DNA from: Vibrio qingdaonensis
Lineage (GTDB): Bacteria; Pseudomonadota; Gammaproteobacteria; Enterobacterales; Vibrionaceae
Assembly (NCBI RefSeq): GCF_026191675.1
Contig: NZ_JAKRRY010000021.1
Location: 35,276-99,275, forward strand
DNA: 64,000 nt
Reading direction: 5' to 3'
Shown in pieces: positions 9,925 through 17,422 of the stretch. A program made the translations under genes and the position numbers. The notes beneath the pieces were generated by a model. The model ran no database searches and had not been told where the DNA came from. It saw only the letters and a list, made by a program, of their open reading frames with translations. Each line of letters opens with the position of its first letter. Positions within the stretch are counted from its first letter, which is position 1.

Positions 9925-11139
9925 ATGAAAAATATCGAGATGTCGTCAAAACTCGATAATGTCTGCTACGACATTCGAGGACCAGTACTCAAACATGCTA
10001 AGCGCATGGAGGAAGAGGGGCATAAAATCCTGAAACTAAATATAGGAAACCCCGCCCCCTTTGGTTTTGACGCCCCCGATGAAATCTTAGTCGATGTGAT
10101 AAGAAATTTACCAACATCGCAAGGTTATTGTGATTCCAAAGGTATTTACTCCGCTCGTAAAGCTGTGGTGCAACACTATCAAAAGAAAGGCATTCACAGT
10201 TTAGATGTTGAAGACGTCTATATCGGCAATGGCGTATCTGAGCTTATTGTAATGGCGATGCAAGCTCTGTTAAACAACGGAGATGAAATGTTAGTTCCCG
10301 CTCCTGACTACCCTTTATGGACAGCAGCGGTTTCTCTATCTGGCGGCACGCCCGTTCACTACCTCTGCGATGAGGAAGCGGATTGGTACCCAGACCTAGA
10401 TGATATTAAGAAAAAGATTACACCGAAAACACGCGGCATCGTTCTCATTAACCCGAACAACCCAACCGGTGCTGTCTACAGTCGCGACTTTTTGCTTGAA
10501 GTGATCGAAATTGCTCGCCAGCATAAACTGATTATTTTTGCTGACGAGATTTATGACAAGGTGCTTTATGATGGCGCAACACATATTCCAGTGGCAACAC
10601 TTGCTGAAGATGTACTGGTTTTAACCTTTAATGGTTTGTCTAAGTCGTACCGTGTTTGTGGCTTCCGTGGCGGTTGGATGTTTTTAACCGGGCCAAAAGA
10701 GCATGCGGTTGGCTACATTGCAGGTCTAGAAATGCTCGCCTCCATGCGACTTTGTGCCAACGTGCCTATGCAACATGCCATTCAAACCGCGCTTGGTGGA
10801 TACCAAAGTATTAATGAGCTTATTCTGCCCGGTGGTCGATTGCTTGAGCAACGAGATCGCGCGTACGACCTCATCACACAGATCCCTGGTATTTCTTGTG
10901 TGAAGCCGAAAGGCGCCATGTACTTGTTCCCCAAAATTGACACTAAGATGTACAACATCAAAGATGATCAACGCATGGTACTCGACTTTCTCAAACAAGA
11001 AAAAGTACTGCTAGTACAAGGCACTGGCTTTAACTGGCCAAAACCCGATCACTTCCGCATTGTGACACTGCCGCATGTCGAAGATCTAGAATTAGCCATT
11101 GGGCGATTTGAAAAATTCCTAACAACATATAGCCAGTAA
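9925..11139 (+). CDS. alaA: Alanine aminotransferase (AlaA type), PLP-dependent
   Basis: Class I/II aminotransferase that makes alanine from pyruvate with glutamate as donor. The 404-aa length and sequence are close to E. coli AlaA (YfbQ). Visible landmarks are LNIGNPAPFGFDAPDEI at the N-terminus, INPNNPTGAVYSRD, FADEIYDK with the PLP-contacting aspartate, the Schiff-base lysine in LSKSYRVCGFRGGW, and FRIVTLPHVEDL with the carboxylate-binding arginine. It is divergent from menF, ends in a strong terminator, and is followed by yfbR, as in enteric genomes. Confidence 0.95.
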   Translation: MKNIEMSSKLDNVCYDIRGPVLKHAKRMEEEGHKILKLNIGNPAPFGFDAPDEILVDVIRNLPTSQGYCDSKGIYSARKAVVQHYQKKGIHSLDVEDVYIGNGVSELIVMAMQALLNNGDEMLVPAPDYPLWTAAVSLSGGTPVHYLCDEEADWYPDLDDIKKKITPKTRGIVLINPNNPTGAVYSRDFLLEVIEIARQHKLIIFADEIYDKVLYDGATHIPVATLAEDVLVLTFNGLSKSYRVCGFRGGWMFLTGPKEHAVGYIAGLEMLASMRLCANVPMQHAIQTALGGYQSINELILPGGRLLEQRDRAYDLITQIPGISCVKPKGAMYLFPKIDTKMYNIKDDQRMVLDFLKQEKVLLVQGTGFNWPKPDHFRIVTLPHVEDLELAIGRFEKFLTTYSQ

Positions 11140-11177
11140 CTCTTTCATATTGTTATTAATAAGCCTATTCTTATTGA

Positions 11178-11207
11178 ATGCCGCACTGTGAGGTGCGGCA
11201 TTTTTTT
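11178..11207 (+). terminator. Rho-independent terminator after alaA
   Basis: A GC-rich stem ATGCCGCAC / GTGCGGCAT with a short loop is followed by a run of T. It separates alaA from yfbR, although the yfbR ribosome site (GGGAGG) begins only a few bases after the T-run. Confidence 0.9.
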
Positions 11208-11221
11208 AGGGAGGTTGCCCA

Positions 11222-11821
11222 ATGGAAAACAGTTGTCTCAAAGAAAGCCACTTTTTTGCCCACTTAGCACGGATGAAGCTCATACAACGCTGGCCTTTAA
11301 TGCGTTCCGTATCCAACGAAAACATCTCCGAGCACAGCCTTCAAGTTGCGTTTGTCGCGCATGCACTCGCGATAATAAAAAACAAAAAGTTTGGTGGAAA
11401 AACCAACCCCGAACGCATTGCCATCTTAGCCATGTATCACGATACCAGTGAAGTGTTAACCGGCGACCTCCCCACCCCTGTAAAATACTACAACCCTGAA
11501 ATCGCCAAAGAATATAAAAAAATTGAAGCCGCCGCCGAGTTAAAACTTCTGTCCATGTTGCCTGAAGAGTTTCAAGAAGATTTTAAGCCCTTTCTCGTTT
11601 CTACTAGCGCTTATGAAGAAGACACTAAAATCGTCAAACAAGCCGATTCTCTTTGTGCTTATCTCAAATGTCTTGAAGAACTCAGTGCGGGCAATCACGA
11701 ATTTGCGTTAGCGAAAAAACGACTCGACCAAACACTTGAATCCATAGCAACTGAGGAAATGAATTATTTCCTGCATACCTTTGCCCCGAGCTTTGAACTA
11801 TCGCTCGATGAGATCAGTTGA
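11222..11821 (+). CDS. yfbR: 5'-Deoxynucleotidase YfbR (HD domain)
   Basis: HD-domain phosphohydrolase that removes the phosphate from deoxyribonucleoside 5'-monophosphates. The product has 199 aa, exactly the usual length. The metal-binding residues are seen as [11 protein letters not shown] (His38), [20 protein letters not shown] (His73-Asp74) and [13 protein letters not shown] (second aspartate). A GGGAGG ribosome site sits right before the start. The next gene is also a dNTP-degrading HD protein, so the two probably act together in deoxynucleotide turnover. Confidence 0.95.
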   Translation: MENSCLKESHFFAHLARMKLIQRWPLMRSVSNENISEHSLQVAFVAHALAIIKNKKFGGKTNPERIAILAMYHDTSEVLTGDLPTPVKYYNPEIAKEYKKIEAAAELKLLSMLPEEFQEDFKPFLVSTSAYEEDTKIVKQADSLCAYLKCLEELSAGNHEFALAKKRLDQTLESIATEEMNYFLHTFAPSFELSLDEIS

Positions 11822-11932
11822 CCCGCCTCTAATTAAGACGCGAAGCGGCAAGGCAGCGAATAGAAACCTAATATCTCCGTCGCCGTTCCCTGAAAAAGCG
11901 ACACGATAGAGCGTAATGAGAGTGGTAACCCA

Positions 11933-13261
11933 ATGCAGCTAGAACAACCGTTGATTTGGCAATCAAGACACAGTGATGAGCACAAACTACGCAGGAATGA
12001 TCATAGGGACCCTTATCAAAGAGATAGAGCCCGAGTCCTGCATTCTGCCGCTTTTCGTCGCCTGCAAGCTAAAACACAGGTTCATGGCACCGGAGGCAAT
12101 GACTTTCATCGAACTCGCCTTACACACTCACTTGAGGCGGCACAAATTGGCTCTGGTATTGTTTCTCAGTTGCGTCAAAAGCAGCCTGAGTACCTAGACA
12201 TTTTACCTAGTGATGCTTTAATTGAAACGCTATGCCTTGCACATGATATAGGTCACCCCCCATACGGACATGGTGGTGAAGTCGCGTTAAACTATATGAT
12301 GAGAGACTTTGGCGGCTTTGAAGGCAACGCCCAGACATTTCGGATCGTGTCACAGCTTGAGCCCTACACCGAACATAACGGGATGAACTTAACTCGCCGA
12401 ACATTACTTGGCTTGCTCAAGTATCCTGCATACTTGAGCCAAACCTGCGCAAGAATTCAGCCAGAGCCTGTCGCACATCAACGTCAGTTAAAAGCCAAAG
12501 ACTGGTCACCGGCTAAAGGCATTTATGACCAAGATAACGCGCAATTTGAATGGGTCACACAGCCACTCAGCCAAAGTGACCAATCGCAGTTACAACAAAT
12601 GCGTACACCACTACCGAAATGTCACCAGCACCACAAAACCAAATTCAAATCTCTAGACTGCTCCATTATGGAGTTGGCGGATGATATTGCTTATGGGGTT
12701 CACGACCTCGAAGATGCCATTGTGCTTGAGTTAATCAATAAGGAGGTTTGGCGAGCCAGTATTGAAGGTCAACTGTCTTTACAAGCTAATTCATGGTTTA
12801 CGCAGCATTTTGATGCCATTACTGAGTTGCTATTCTCTGGCAAACATTACCAAAGAAAAGACGCCATTGGGGGCATTGTAAACGCGTTACTCACGAGCAT
12901 TTGTATCACACCGCATGCTGATATTGCCTTTGATTCGCCTTTGCTTCAGTTCAATGCCTTCTTAGAACCTGAAATGGCGCATGTACTCACCATCCTCAAA
13001 CAATTTGTTAGTGAGCACGTTATACAAGTGCCACGGGTTCAGATTTTTGAGTATAAAGGTCAGCAGATTATTATGGATCTTTTTGAAGCGTTCAGTGCGG
13101 ATCCAGCTCGCTTGTTACCCGAGTCCACAAAAGAGATTTGGTTGAATGCTCAAGCGCAAGAGGGGAACGGAATGCGAGTCATCGCCGATTATATTTCTGC
13201 GATGACTGACGGCTACGCACAAAAAATGCACCAACAATTATTTGCGGCGCATTCGCATTAA
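11933..13261 (+). CDS. Deoxyguanosinetriphosphate triphosphohydrolase-like protein
   Basis: The 442-aa product belongs to the dGTPase branch of the HD superfamily, which splits dNTPs into deoxynucleoside and triphosphate. Signature segments are AAFRRLQAKTQVHG, RLTHSLEAAQIG, the HD pair in CLAHDIGHPPYGHGGE, and ELADDIAYGVHDLEDAI with the last metal ligand. It is shorter than E. coli Dgt (about 505 aa) and fits the dGTPase-like subgroup common in Vibrio. It lies 111 bp after yfbR and converges with the DTW-domain gene. Substrate preference among dNTPs cannot be read from sequence. Confidence 0.9.
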   Translation: MQLEQPLIWQSRHSDEHKLRRNDHRDPYQRDRARVLHSAAFRRLQAKTQVHGTGGNDFHRTRLTHSLEAAQIGSGIVSQLRQKQPEYLDILPSDALIETLCLAHDIGHPPYGHGGEVALNYMMRDFGGFEGNAQTFRIVSQLEPYTEHNGMNLTRRTLLGLLKYPAYLSQTCARIQPEPVAHQRQLKAKDWSPAKGIYDQDNAQFEWVTQPLSQSDQSQLQQMRTPLPKCHQHHKTKFKSLDCSIMELADDIAYGVHDLEDAIVLELINKEVWRASIEGQLSLQANSWFTQHFDAITELLFSGKHYQRKDAIGGIVNALLTSICITPHADIAFDSPLLQFNAFLEPEMAHVLTILKQFVSEHVIQVPRVQIFEYKGQQIIMDLFEAFSADPARLLPESTKEIWLNAQAQEGNGMRVIADYISAMTDGYAQKMHQQLFAAHSH

Positions 13262-13287
13262 TGACAGCCCTTATTCACATTGGTCGT

Positions 13288-13890
13288 CTATTCGTAATTT
13301 CGCTCGAAAACTCCTGGTGGCATCTGCGAGATATGAAACTCAATCATTTGGTTAAACGCAAAAAGTAGCGCGGAAAAATCTTGCTCAGGCTCGAGAATAG
13401 ATAAAATATGGTAGCCCGCTTCCACTGTTGACAAAGCATTACTCGTTGGGGCTTTTCGAATACGATAATCGCCTTCAAGATCCGTTGGTAATTGCACCAT
13501 TGGCAGCTTATGAAGGTTCGTTGATAACGTCCAAATCTTATAGGCCTTTTTCCATGTACCATCGAGTAAAATAATACGAAACGGACGTGTGTCATGGGTT
13601 TGATCGAGCTGCTCTAGTGGCTGAGATTGCTCACCAAGAAATAACACGCAAGTTCGAACACTGTCATCTGCCAATAATGCGTTAAGTGCAGTATCATCTG
13701 AAAAGTCTTCACCAATGAATACCTGTGTCGAAGGCAAGGACAGCTGCAGTATTTTAGCGGTTCCAAGTGGGCGTTTTTCCTCACTTGGATGCTGCAAGAT
13801 AATCAATTCAGATCGGCTGTTAATTGATGTAATCCATTGACAGATACAGGCACGCTTTGCCTTAAAACATTGAGGACAATATCGCAACAT
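13288..13890 (-). CDS. DTW-domain tRNA-uridine aminocarboxypropyltransferase
   Basis: About 200 aa with the N-terminal cysteine cluster RYCPQCFKAKRACICQW (likely zinc) and the DTW-family core LLDGTWKKAYK, followed by RIRKAPTSNALSTVEA. Members transfer the 3-amino-3-carboxypropyl group of SAM to a tRNA uridine (TapT/TuaA family, formerly YfiP). The frame extends to 13938, but ATG 13890 gives an N-terminus starting at MLRYCPQC, as expected; the weak ribosome site there leaves ATG 13908 possible. With the 13890 start its start codon overlaps that of the divergent rrtA in a CATG sequence. Confidence 0.85.
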   Translation of the reverse strand: MLRYCPQCFKAKRACICQWITSINSRSELIILQHPSEEKRPLGTAKILQLSLPSTQVFIGEDFSDDTALNALLADDSVRTCVLFLGEQSQPLEQLDQTHDTRPFRIILLDGTWKKAYKIWTLSTNLHKLPMVQLPTDLEGDYRIRKAPTSNALSTVEAGYHILSILEPEQDFSALLFAFNQMIEFHISQMPPGVFERNYE

Positions 13891-14446
13891 GACCTTTTCT
13901 TTCGTCATAAGACTGGCTCTCATCTTACTACTTTGCATGGTGTTACAAATACCCGATCTCCAAAATTGGGCCGTGTGGCATCGTGAGGCTATTTATAACG
14001 GTGAATGGTGGCGGATAGTAACAGGAAATTTCTCTCACACCAACCTTGCTCATTTAGCGATGAATATGGCAGGACTTGTCGTGATTTGCTATTTATTTAA
14101 ACCCACCACAAAAGCGCTGTATACCCTGCTCGCACTATTATCGCTCTCTGTGGGGGTTGGCTTGCTAGTCACGCCCCTTGATGCCTACTTGGGACTCTCT
14201 GGCGTCTTGCACGGCCTGTTTGCCTACTGGGCATTGACCGAGTGGCTATCCGGAAGAATGAGCAGTGTGTGGTTGGTGCTGGGCGTGAGCATAAAGGTGG
14301 GGTGGGAATCGGTATTTGGTGCGTCAGCCTCCACACAAGATTTGATTGCTGCCAATGTGGCAACCGAGGCCCACGCAATCGGCGTGGGCGCTGGATTTAC
14401 GTTTGCGTTATTGTACTGGCTATATCAAAAACGTCATTTACAATAA
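13889..14446 (+). CDS. rrtA: Rhombosortase (rhomboid-family GlyGly-CTERM protease)
   Basis: A 185-aa polytopic inner membrane protein of the rhomboid superfamily with the serine nucleophile in GLSGVLHGLF (Ser104) and a catalytic histidine in EAHAIGVGAGF (His162). The NFSHTNLAHLAMNMAGL segment matches the conserved first loop. Rhombosortases cleave the C-terminal GlyGly-CTERM sorting tail of secreted proteins, such as Vibrio serine proteases, before type II secretion. No protein in this window ends with such a tail, so substrates lie elsewhere. It is divergent from the DTW gene and its 3' end overlaps comEA by nine bases in the opposite direction. Confidence 0.9.
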   Translation: MTFSFVIRLALILLLCMVLQIPDLQNWAVWHREAIYNGEWWRIVTGNFSHTNLAHLAMNMAGLVVICYLFKPTTKALYTLLALLSLSVGVGLLVTPLDAYLGLSGVLHGLFAYWALTEWLSGRMSSVWLVLGVSIKVGWESVFGASASTQDLIAANVATEAHAIGVGAGFTFALLYWLYQKRHLQ

Positions 14447-14731
14447 GATTCTGGCACGGTTTTTTTCAACCGTAGCAGGCCCCACGCCTTTCACTTGCGT
14501 CAGGTCATCAATGGTTTTGAAGTCGCCGTGCGTATCGCGATACTCAACAATACTTTTTGCTTTTTCAATACCAATGCCGTTAAGTAACGCGGCAATTTCT
14601 TCTGGTGTTGCTTGATTCACATTAACGGTAATTTCGATGCCTTCTAGCTTATCGGCTTTGGCGGCGAAGCTCGTTGATAGTGGACTCAATGCACACAATA
14701 CAATAAGCCAAACTGACAGCAATACTTTCAT
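14438..14731 (-). CDS. comEA: ComEA-like helix-hairpin-helix DNA uptake protein
   Basis: A 97-aa product with a signal peptide (MKVLLSVWLIVLCALSPLST) and two helix-hairpin-helix units: VNVNQATPEEIAALLNGIG and IDDLTQVKGVGPATVEKN. Periplasmic ComEA binds incoming double-stranded DNA and ratchets it into the periplasm during natural transformation in Vibrio. The frame can extend to 14770, but ATG 14731 gives a clean signal peptide. Location next to ppiD and the lon block agrees with Vibrio gene order. Confidence 0.92.
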   Translation of the reverse strand: MKVLLSVWLIVLCALSPLSTSFAAKADKLEGIEITVNVNQATPEEIAALLNGIGIEKAKSIVEYRDTHGDFKTIDDLTQVKGVGPATVEKNRARILL

Positions 14732-14806
14732 TTCTGATCCCTCTCTGATTAGTGATTCCTCAAAATACACTCAGCATCAAGAATGACCAGATGACAATAC
14801 CTAAAA

Positions 14807-14836
14807 TAAAACGGGCCGCTTTCGCGACCCGTTTTT
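14807..14836 (-). terminator. Terminator after ppiD
   Basis: ACGGG-rich stem closed by TTTC (one internal mismatch), with T-rich flanks on both sides. It lies between the ppiD stop and the comEA start and can stop transcription from ppiD. Confidence 0.8.
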
Positions 14837-14911
14837 ATTCGACTATCAGTTGCATTGTTTTCGTGATCTCACGAGGGTTTCTCGTCAGCTCAGCGAGTTA
14901 CTCAACAACAT

Positions 14912-16771
14912 TTACTCAGAAACAATGAAGTACTCAATCTCTGTGTTTTTACGCAGAATCGTTAGCACTGATGCTAAGTCTTGTTGAGTTGCAGCACGCT
15001 CCATCTGAGCACTAATTTGCTCGTTATACATAGGATCAGCATTTGACGCCACTTTACTCAGCTCTACCACTACGACATTGCCGTCCGCGTCTTTCGCTTG
15101 AGCAAAGGTCAACGCGCCTTCTGCTGGTTTCGTCATTGCAAAGACGGTACCAGCCAGTGCTGAACTACGATCAATCGTTTCAAGCTCACCAAAGCTTAAC
15201 TGGTTCTCCGTCAGAGCGTCAGTGTTGCCTTCTTTGAGTTCGTTAACGAGTTGAACGCCAAGCTCCATCGCCGCTTGCTCACCTTTCACGCTTGCTAGTT
15301 GTGAGATCACTTGCGCTTTTACTTCATCAAGAGGTAATACGGTTTCAGCACGAATGTCTTCGACACGAACAACTACAATATGTTCTGGCGCGACTTCCAT
15401 TGCCTCAGAGTTCAAGCCGTCTTCCTTCACTTCAGGTGATTGAAGCGCTTGTACTACTGATTGGTTCTGTAGTACGTCTGGCAATTCTGATAGTGAGATA
15501 AAGTCTGTTGTTACTACATTTTGCTTAATTGCAGCGGCAGCATCATCAAGTGAATCAGGGTATTCAAAGGCGATTTTTTCCAACTCATTTTGTAAGTTAT
15601 AAAAATCATCAACCGCAAGTTGATCAACCAGCTCTGCAGAAATTTCATCTTTGACTTCAGCTAAAGGCTTAGACTCTGAAGCTTTGATTTCATCAAGTTT
15701 AATGATGTGATAACCAAAGTCAGATTTCACTAGCGCTGTTACGTCACCGACATTTTTAAGCCCAAACGCGGCTTCTTCAAATGCAGGGTCCATAACGTCA
15801 CGCTCGATCCAACCTAAAGAACCGCCTTCTTCAGCACTGCCGATGTCTTCAGATTTCTCTTGCGCCAATGTTGCAAAGTCAGCCCCTGCATTCAGTTCGT
15901 CTAAGATAGCTTGTGCTTTAGCTTCATCATCACCTTGAACCAAGATGTGACTGACTTTACGCTGCTCCGACGTAGAGTACTTATCTAAGTGCTCATCGTA
16001 GTACTGCTGAATTTGCTCGTCTGAAATTTCAACGTTGTCTTTTAGCGCTTGAGCAGATAATTCAACGTAAGATACTTTTAGCTGTTCAGGGCGAGTAAAT
16101 TGCGCAGGGTTAGCATCGTAGTACTGCTGAATTTCTTCGTCAGTAATCTGCGCTTGCTGTGCAAACTCTGCAAGAGAGAGCGTCAACGTCTTAATGTCTC
16201 GGGTTTGAGTCAGTAGCTGGCTTTGCAACTCGATTTCGCTAGGAAGCGTAAATTCACTGCCTTGCAAAGCAGAAAGAAGTTGGTTGCGTACTAAATCTGT
16301 ACGTAAGTATTCAGCAAAGCTATCGGCACTGAAACCTGCACGTCGTAGCGTTGCTTGATAAATATCTTGATCAAACTTTCCGTTACTTTGGAATTGAGGC
16401 ATTTCTAAAATCATTTGACGAATCTGAGCGTCACCAATTCGAAGGCCTAAAGACTCTGCGTGTTGCTCAAGTAGCACATCGTTAATCATGCGATCAAGAA
16501 CAGACTTGCGGAATGATTCCACATAATTTGGATCAGCCAAGAGCGTCGAGAAATAGTCGCCCATTTGAGATTGCATTCGATTACGCTCATTTTGGTAAGC
16601 CTGCTCGAATTCGCCACGACCGATCTCAACATTGCCAACTTTTGCTGCGGTGTTACCACTGCCACCCGCGATGTAGCTACCTACGCCTGCGAACACAAAA
16701 GACAGGATGATGAGTCCAAGGATAATCTTAACAGCGATACTGTTCACGCCTTCGCGCATTCGCTCCATCAT
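14912..16771 (-). CDS. ppiD: Periplasmic folding chaperone PpiD
   Basis: A 619-aa inner-membrane-anchored periplasmic chaperone of the SurA/parvulin family that helps proteins leaving the Sec channel. A short cytoplasmic start (MMERMREGVNSIAVK) is followed by one membrane helix (IILGLIILSFVFAGVG), a long SurA_N-like region, and a parvulin domain (QRKVSHILVQGD to SDFGYHIIKLDEI, roughly residues 265-360). Length agrees with the family (about 620). It follows hupB, as in E. coli. Confidence 0.96.
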   Translation of the reverse strand: MMERMREGVNSIAVKIILGLIILSFVFAGVGSYIAGGSGNTAAKVGNVEIGRGEFEQAYQNERNRMQSQMGDYFSTLLADPNYVESFRKSVLDRMINDVLLEQHAESLGLRIGDAQIRQMILEMPQFQSNGKFDQDIYQATLRRAGFSADSFAEYLRTDLVRNQLLSALQGSEFTLPSEIELQSQLLTQTRDIKTLTLSLAEFAQQAQITDEEIQQYYDANPAQFTRPEQLKVSYVELSAQALKDNVEISDEQIQQYYDEHLDKYSTSEQRKVSHILVQGDDEAKAQAILDELNAGADFATLAQEKSEDIGSAEEGGSLGWIERDVMDPAFEEAAFGLKNVGDVTALVKSDFGYHIIKLDEIKASESKPLAEVKDEISAELVDQLAVDDFYNLQNELEKIAFEYPDSLDDAAAAIKQNVVTTDFISLSELPDVLQNQSVVQALQSPEVKEDGLNSEAMEVAPEHIVVVRVEDIRAETVLPLDEVKAQVISQLASVKGEQAAMELGVQLVNELKEGNTDALTENQLSFGELETIDRSSALAGTVFAMTKPAEGALTFAQAKDADGNVVVVELSKVASNADPMYNEQISAQMERAATQQDLASVLTILRKNTEIEYFIVSE

Positions 16772-16836
16772 AATTTTATTACTCTCCAGATAGGAAGGTT
16801 TATCTTCTACTGAATAGGATAATATCAGAAAAAGAA

Positions 16837-16859
16837 ATGCGCATCAGTAAGATGCGCAT
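16837..16859 (-). terminator. Stem-loop between hupB and ppiD
   Basis: The perfect pair ATGCGCAT...ATGCGCAT (itself self-complementary) with a 7-nt loop is followed in the minus direction by a T-rich run. It probably ends the hupB transcript ahead of ppiD. Confidence 0.65.
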
Positions 16860-16955
16860 ATTTAACAAAGGTTGGCCTTTTTAGCCAATCAAACCCCAAA
16901 AAGGTTCGATTTTTGCTCAGTTGGTAATCAATTTACTTCCAACTGTAACAATTGA

Positions 16956-17228
16956 TTAGTTACAAGCGTCTTTCAGCGCTTTACCAGCTTTAAACGCTGG
17001 TACTTTTGCTTCTGCGATTTGGATTTCATCACCCGTCTTAGGGTTACGGCCTGTACGTGCTGCACGAGTACGCACGCTGAAAGTACCAAAGCCAACTAGT
17101 GCAACCTGGTCGCCATCTTCTAGTGTTGTGCTTACTGCTTCGATGAATGCATCTAGCGCACGTCCAGCTGAAGCTTTAGATAGGTCTGCGTTCTCTGCGA
17201 TTTTTTCTACTAATTGAGTTTTGTTCAC
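16956..17228 (-). CDS. hupB: DNA-binding protein HU-beta
   Basis: A 90-aa histone-like protein that bends DNA and organises the nucleoid. The whole sequence fits [21 protein letters not shown] at the start, [20 protein letters not shown] with the family signature in the DNA-binding arm, and [16 protein letters not shown] at the end. It lies between lon and ppiD, its standard position, with its own 5' leader of about 190 bp after the lon terminator. Confidence 0.98.
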   Translation of the reverse strand: MNKTQLVEKIAENADLSKASAGRALDAFIEAVSTTLEDGDQVALVGFGTFSVRTRAARTGRNPKTGDEIQIAEAKVPAFKAGKALKDACN

Positions 17229-17355
17229 TGTGTTTCCCCTTAGTGTTACCGAGTTATTATTTTGAAAAAGGTAACGTTAGTTCCGTTCTAGTAATAAAAG
17301 ACCCTAAGCCTTGTCTATCAAGGGTTCAGAGTTACATAGCTAAAGTTAGTGCGAC

Positions 17356-17392
17356 AAAAAAACGCTGACAAGCTTTTTTTACTTATCAGCGT
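17356..17392 (-). terminator. Terminator after lon
   Basis: Stem ACGCTGACAAG with CTTATCAGCGT (one mismatch) is followed in the minus direction by seven T. It lies 30 bp downstream of the lon stop. Confidence 0.85.
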
Positions 17393-17422
17393 ATTTCTTT
17401 TACCTAAATTTGGAGCACATCA

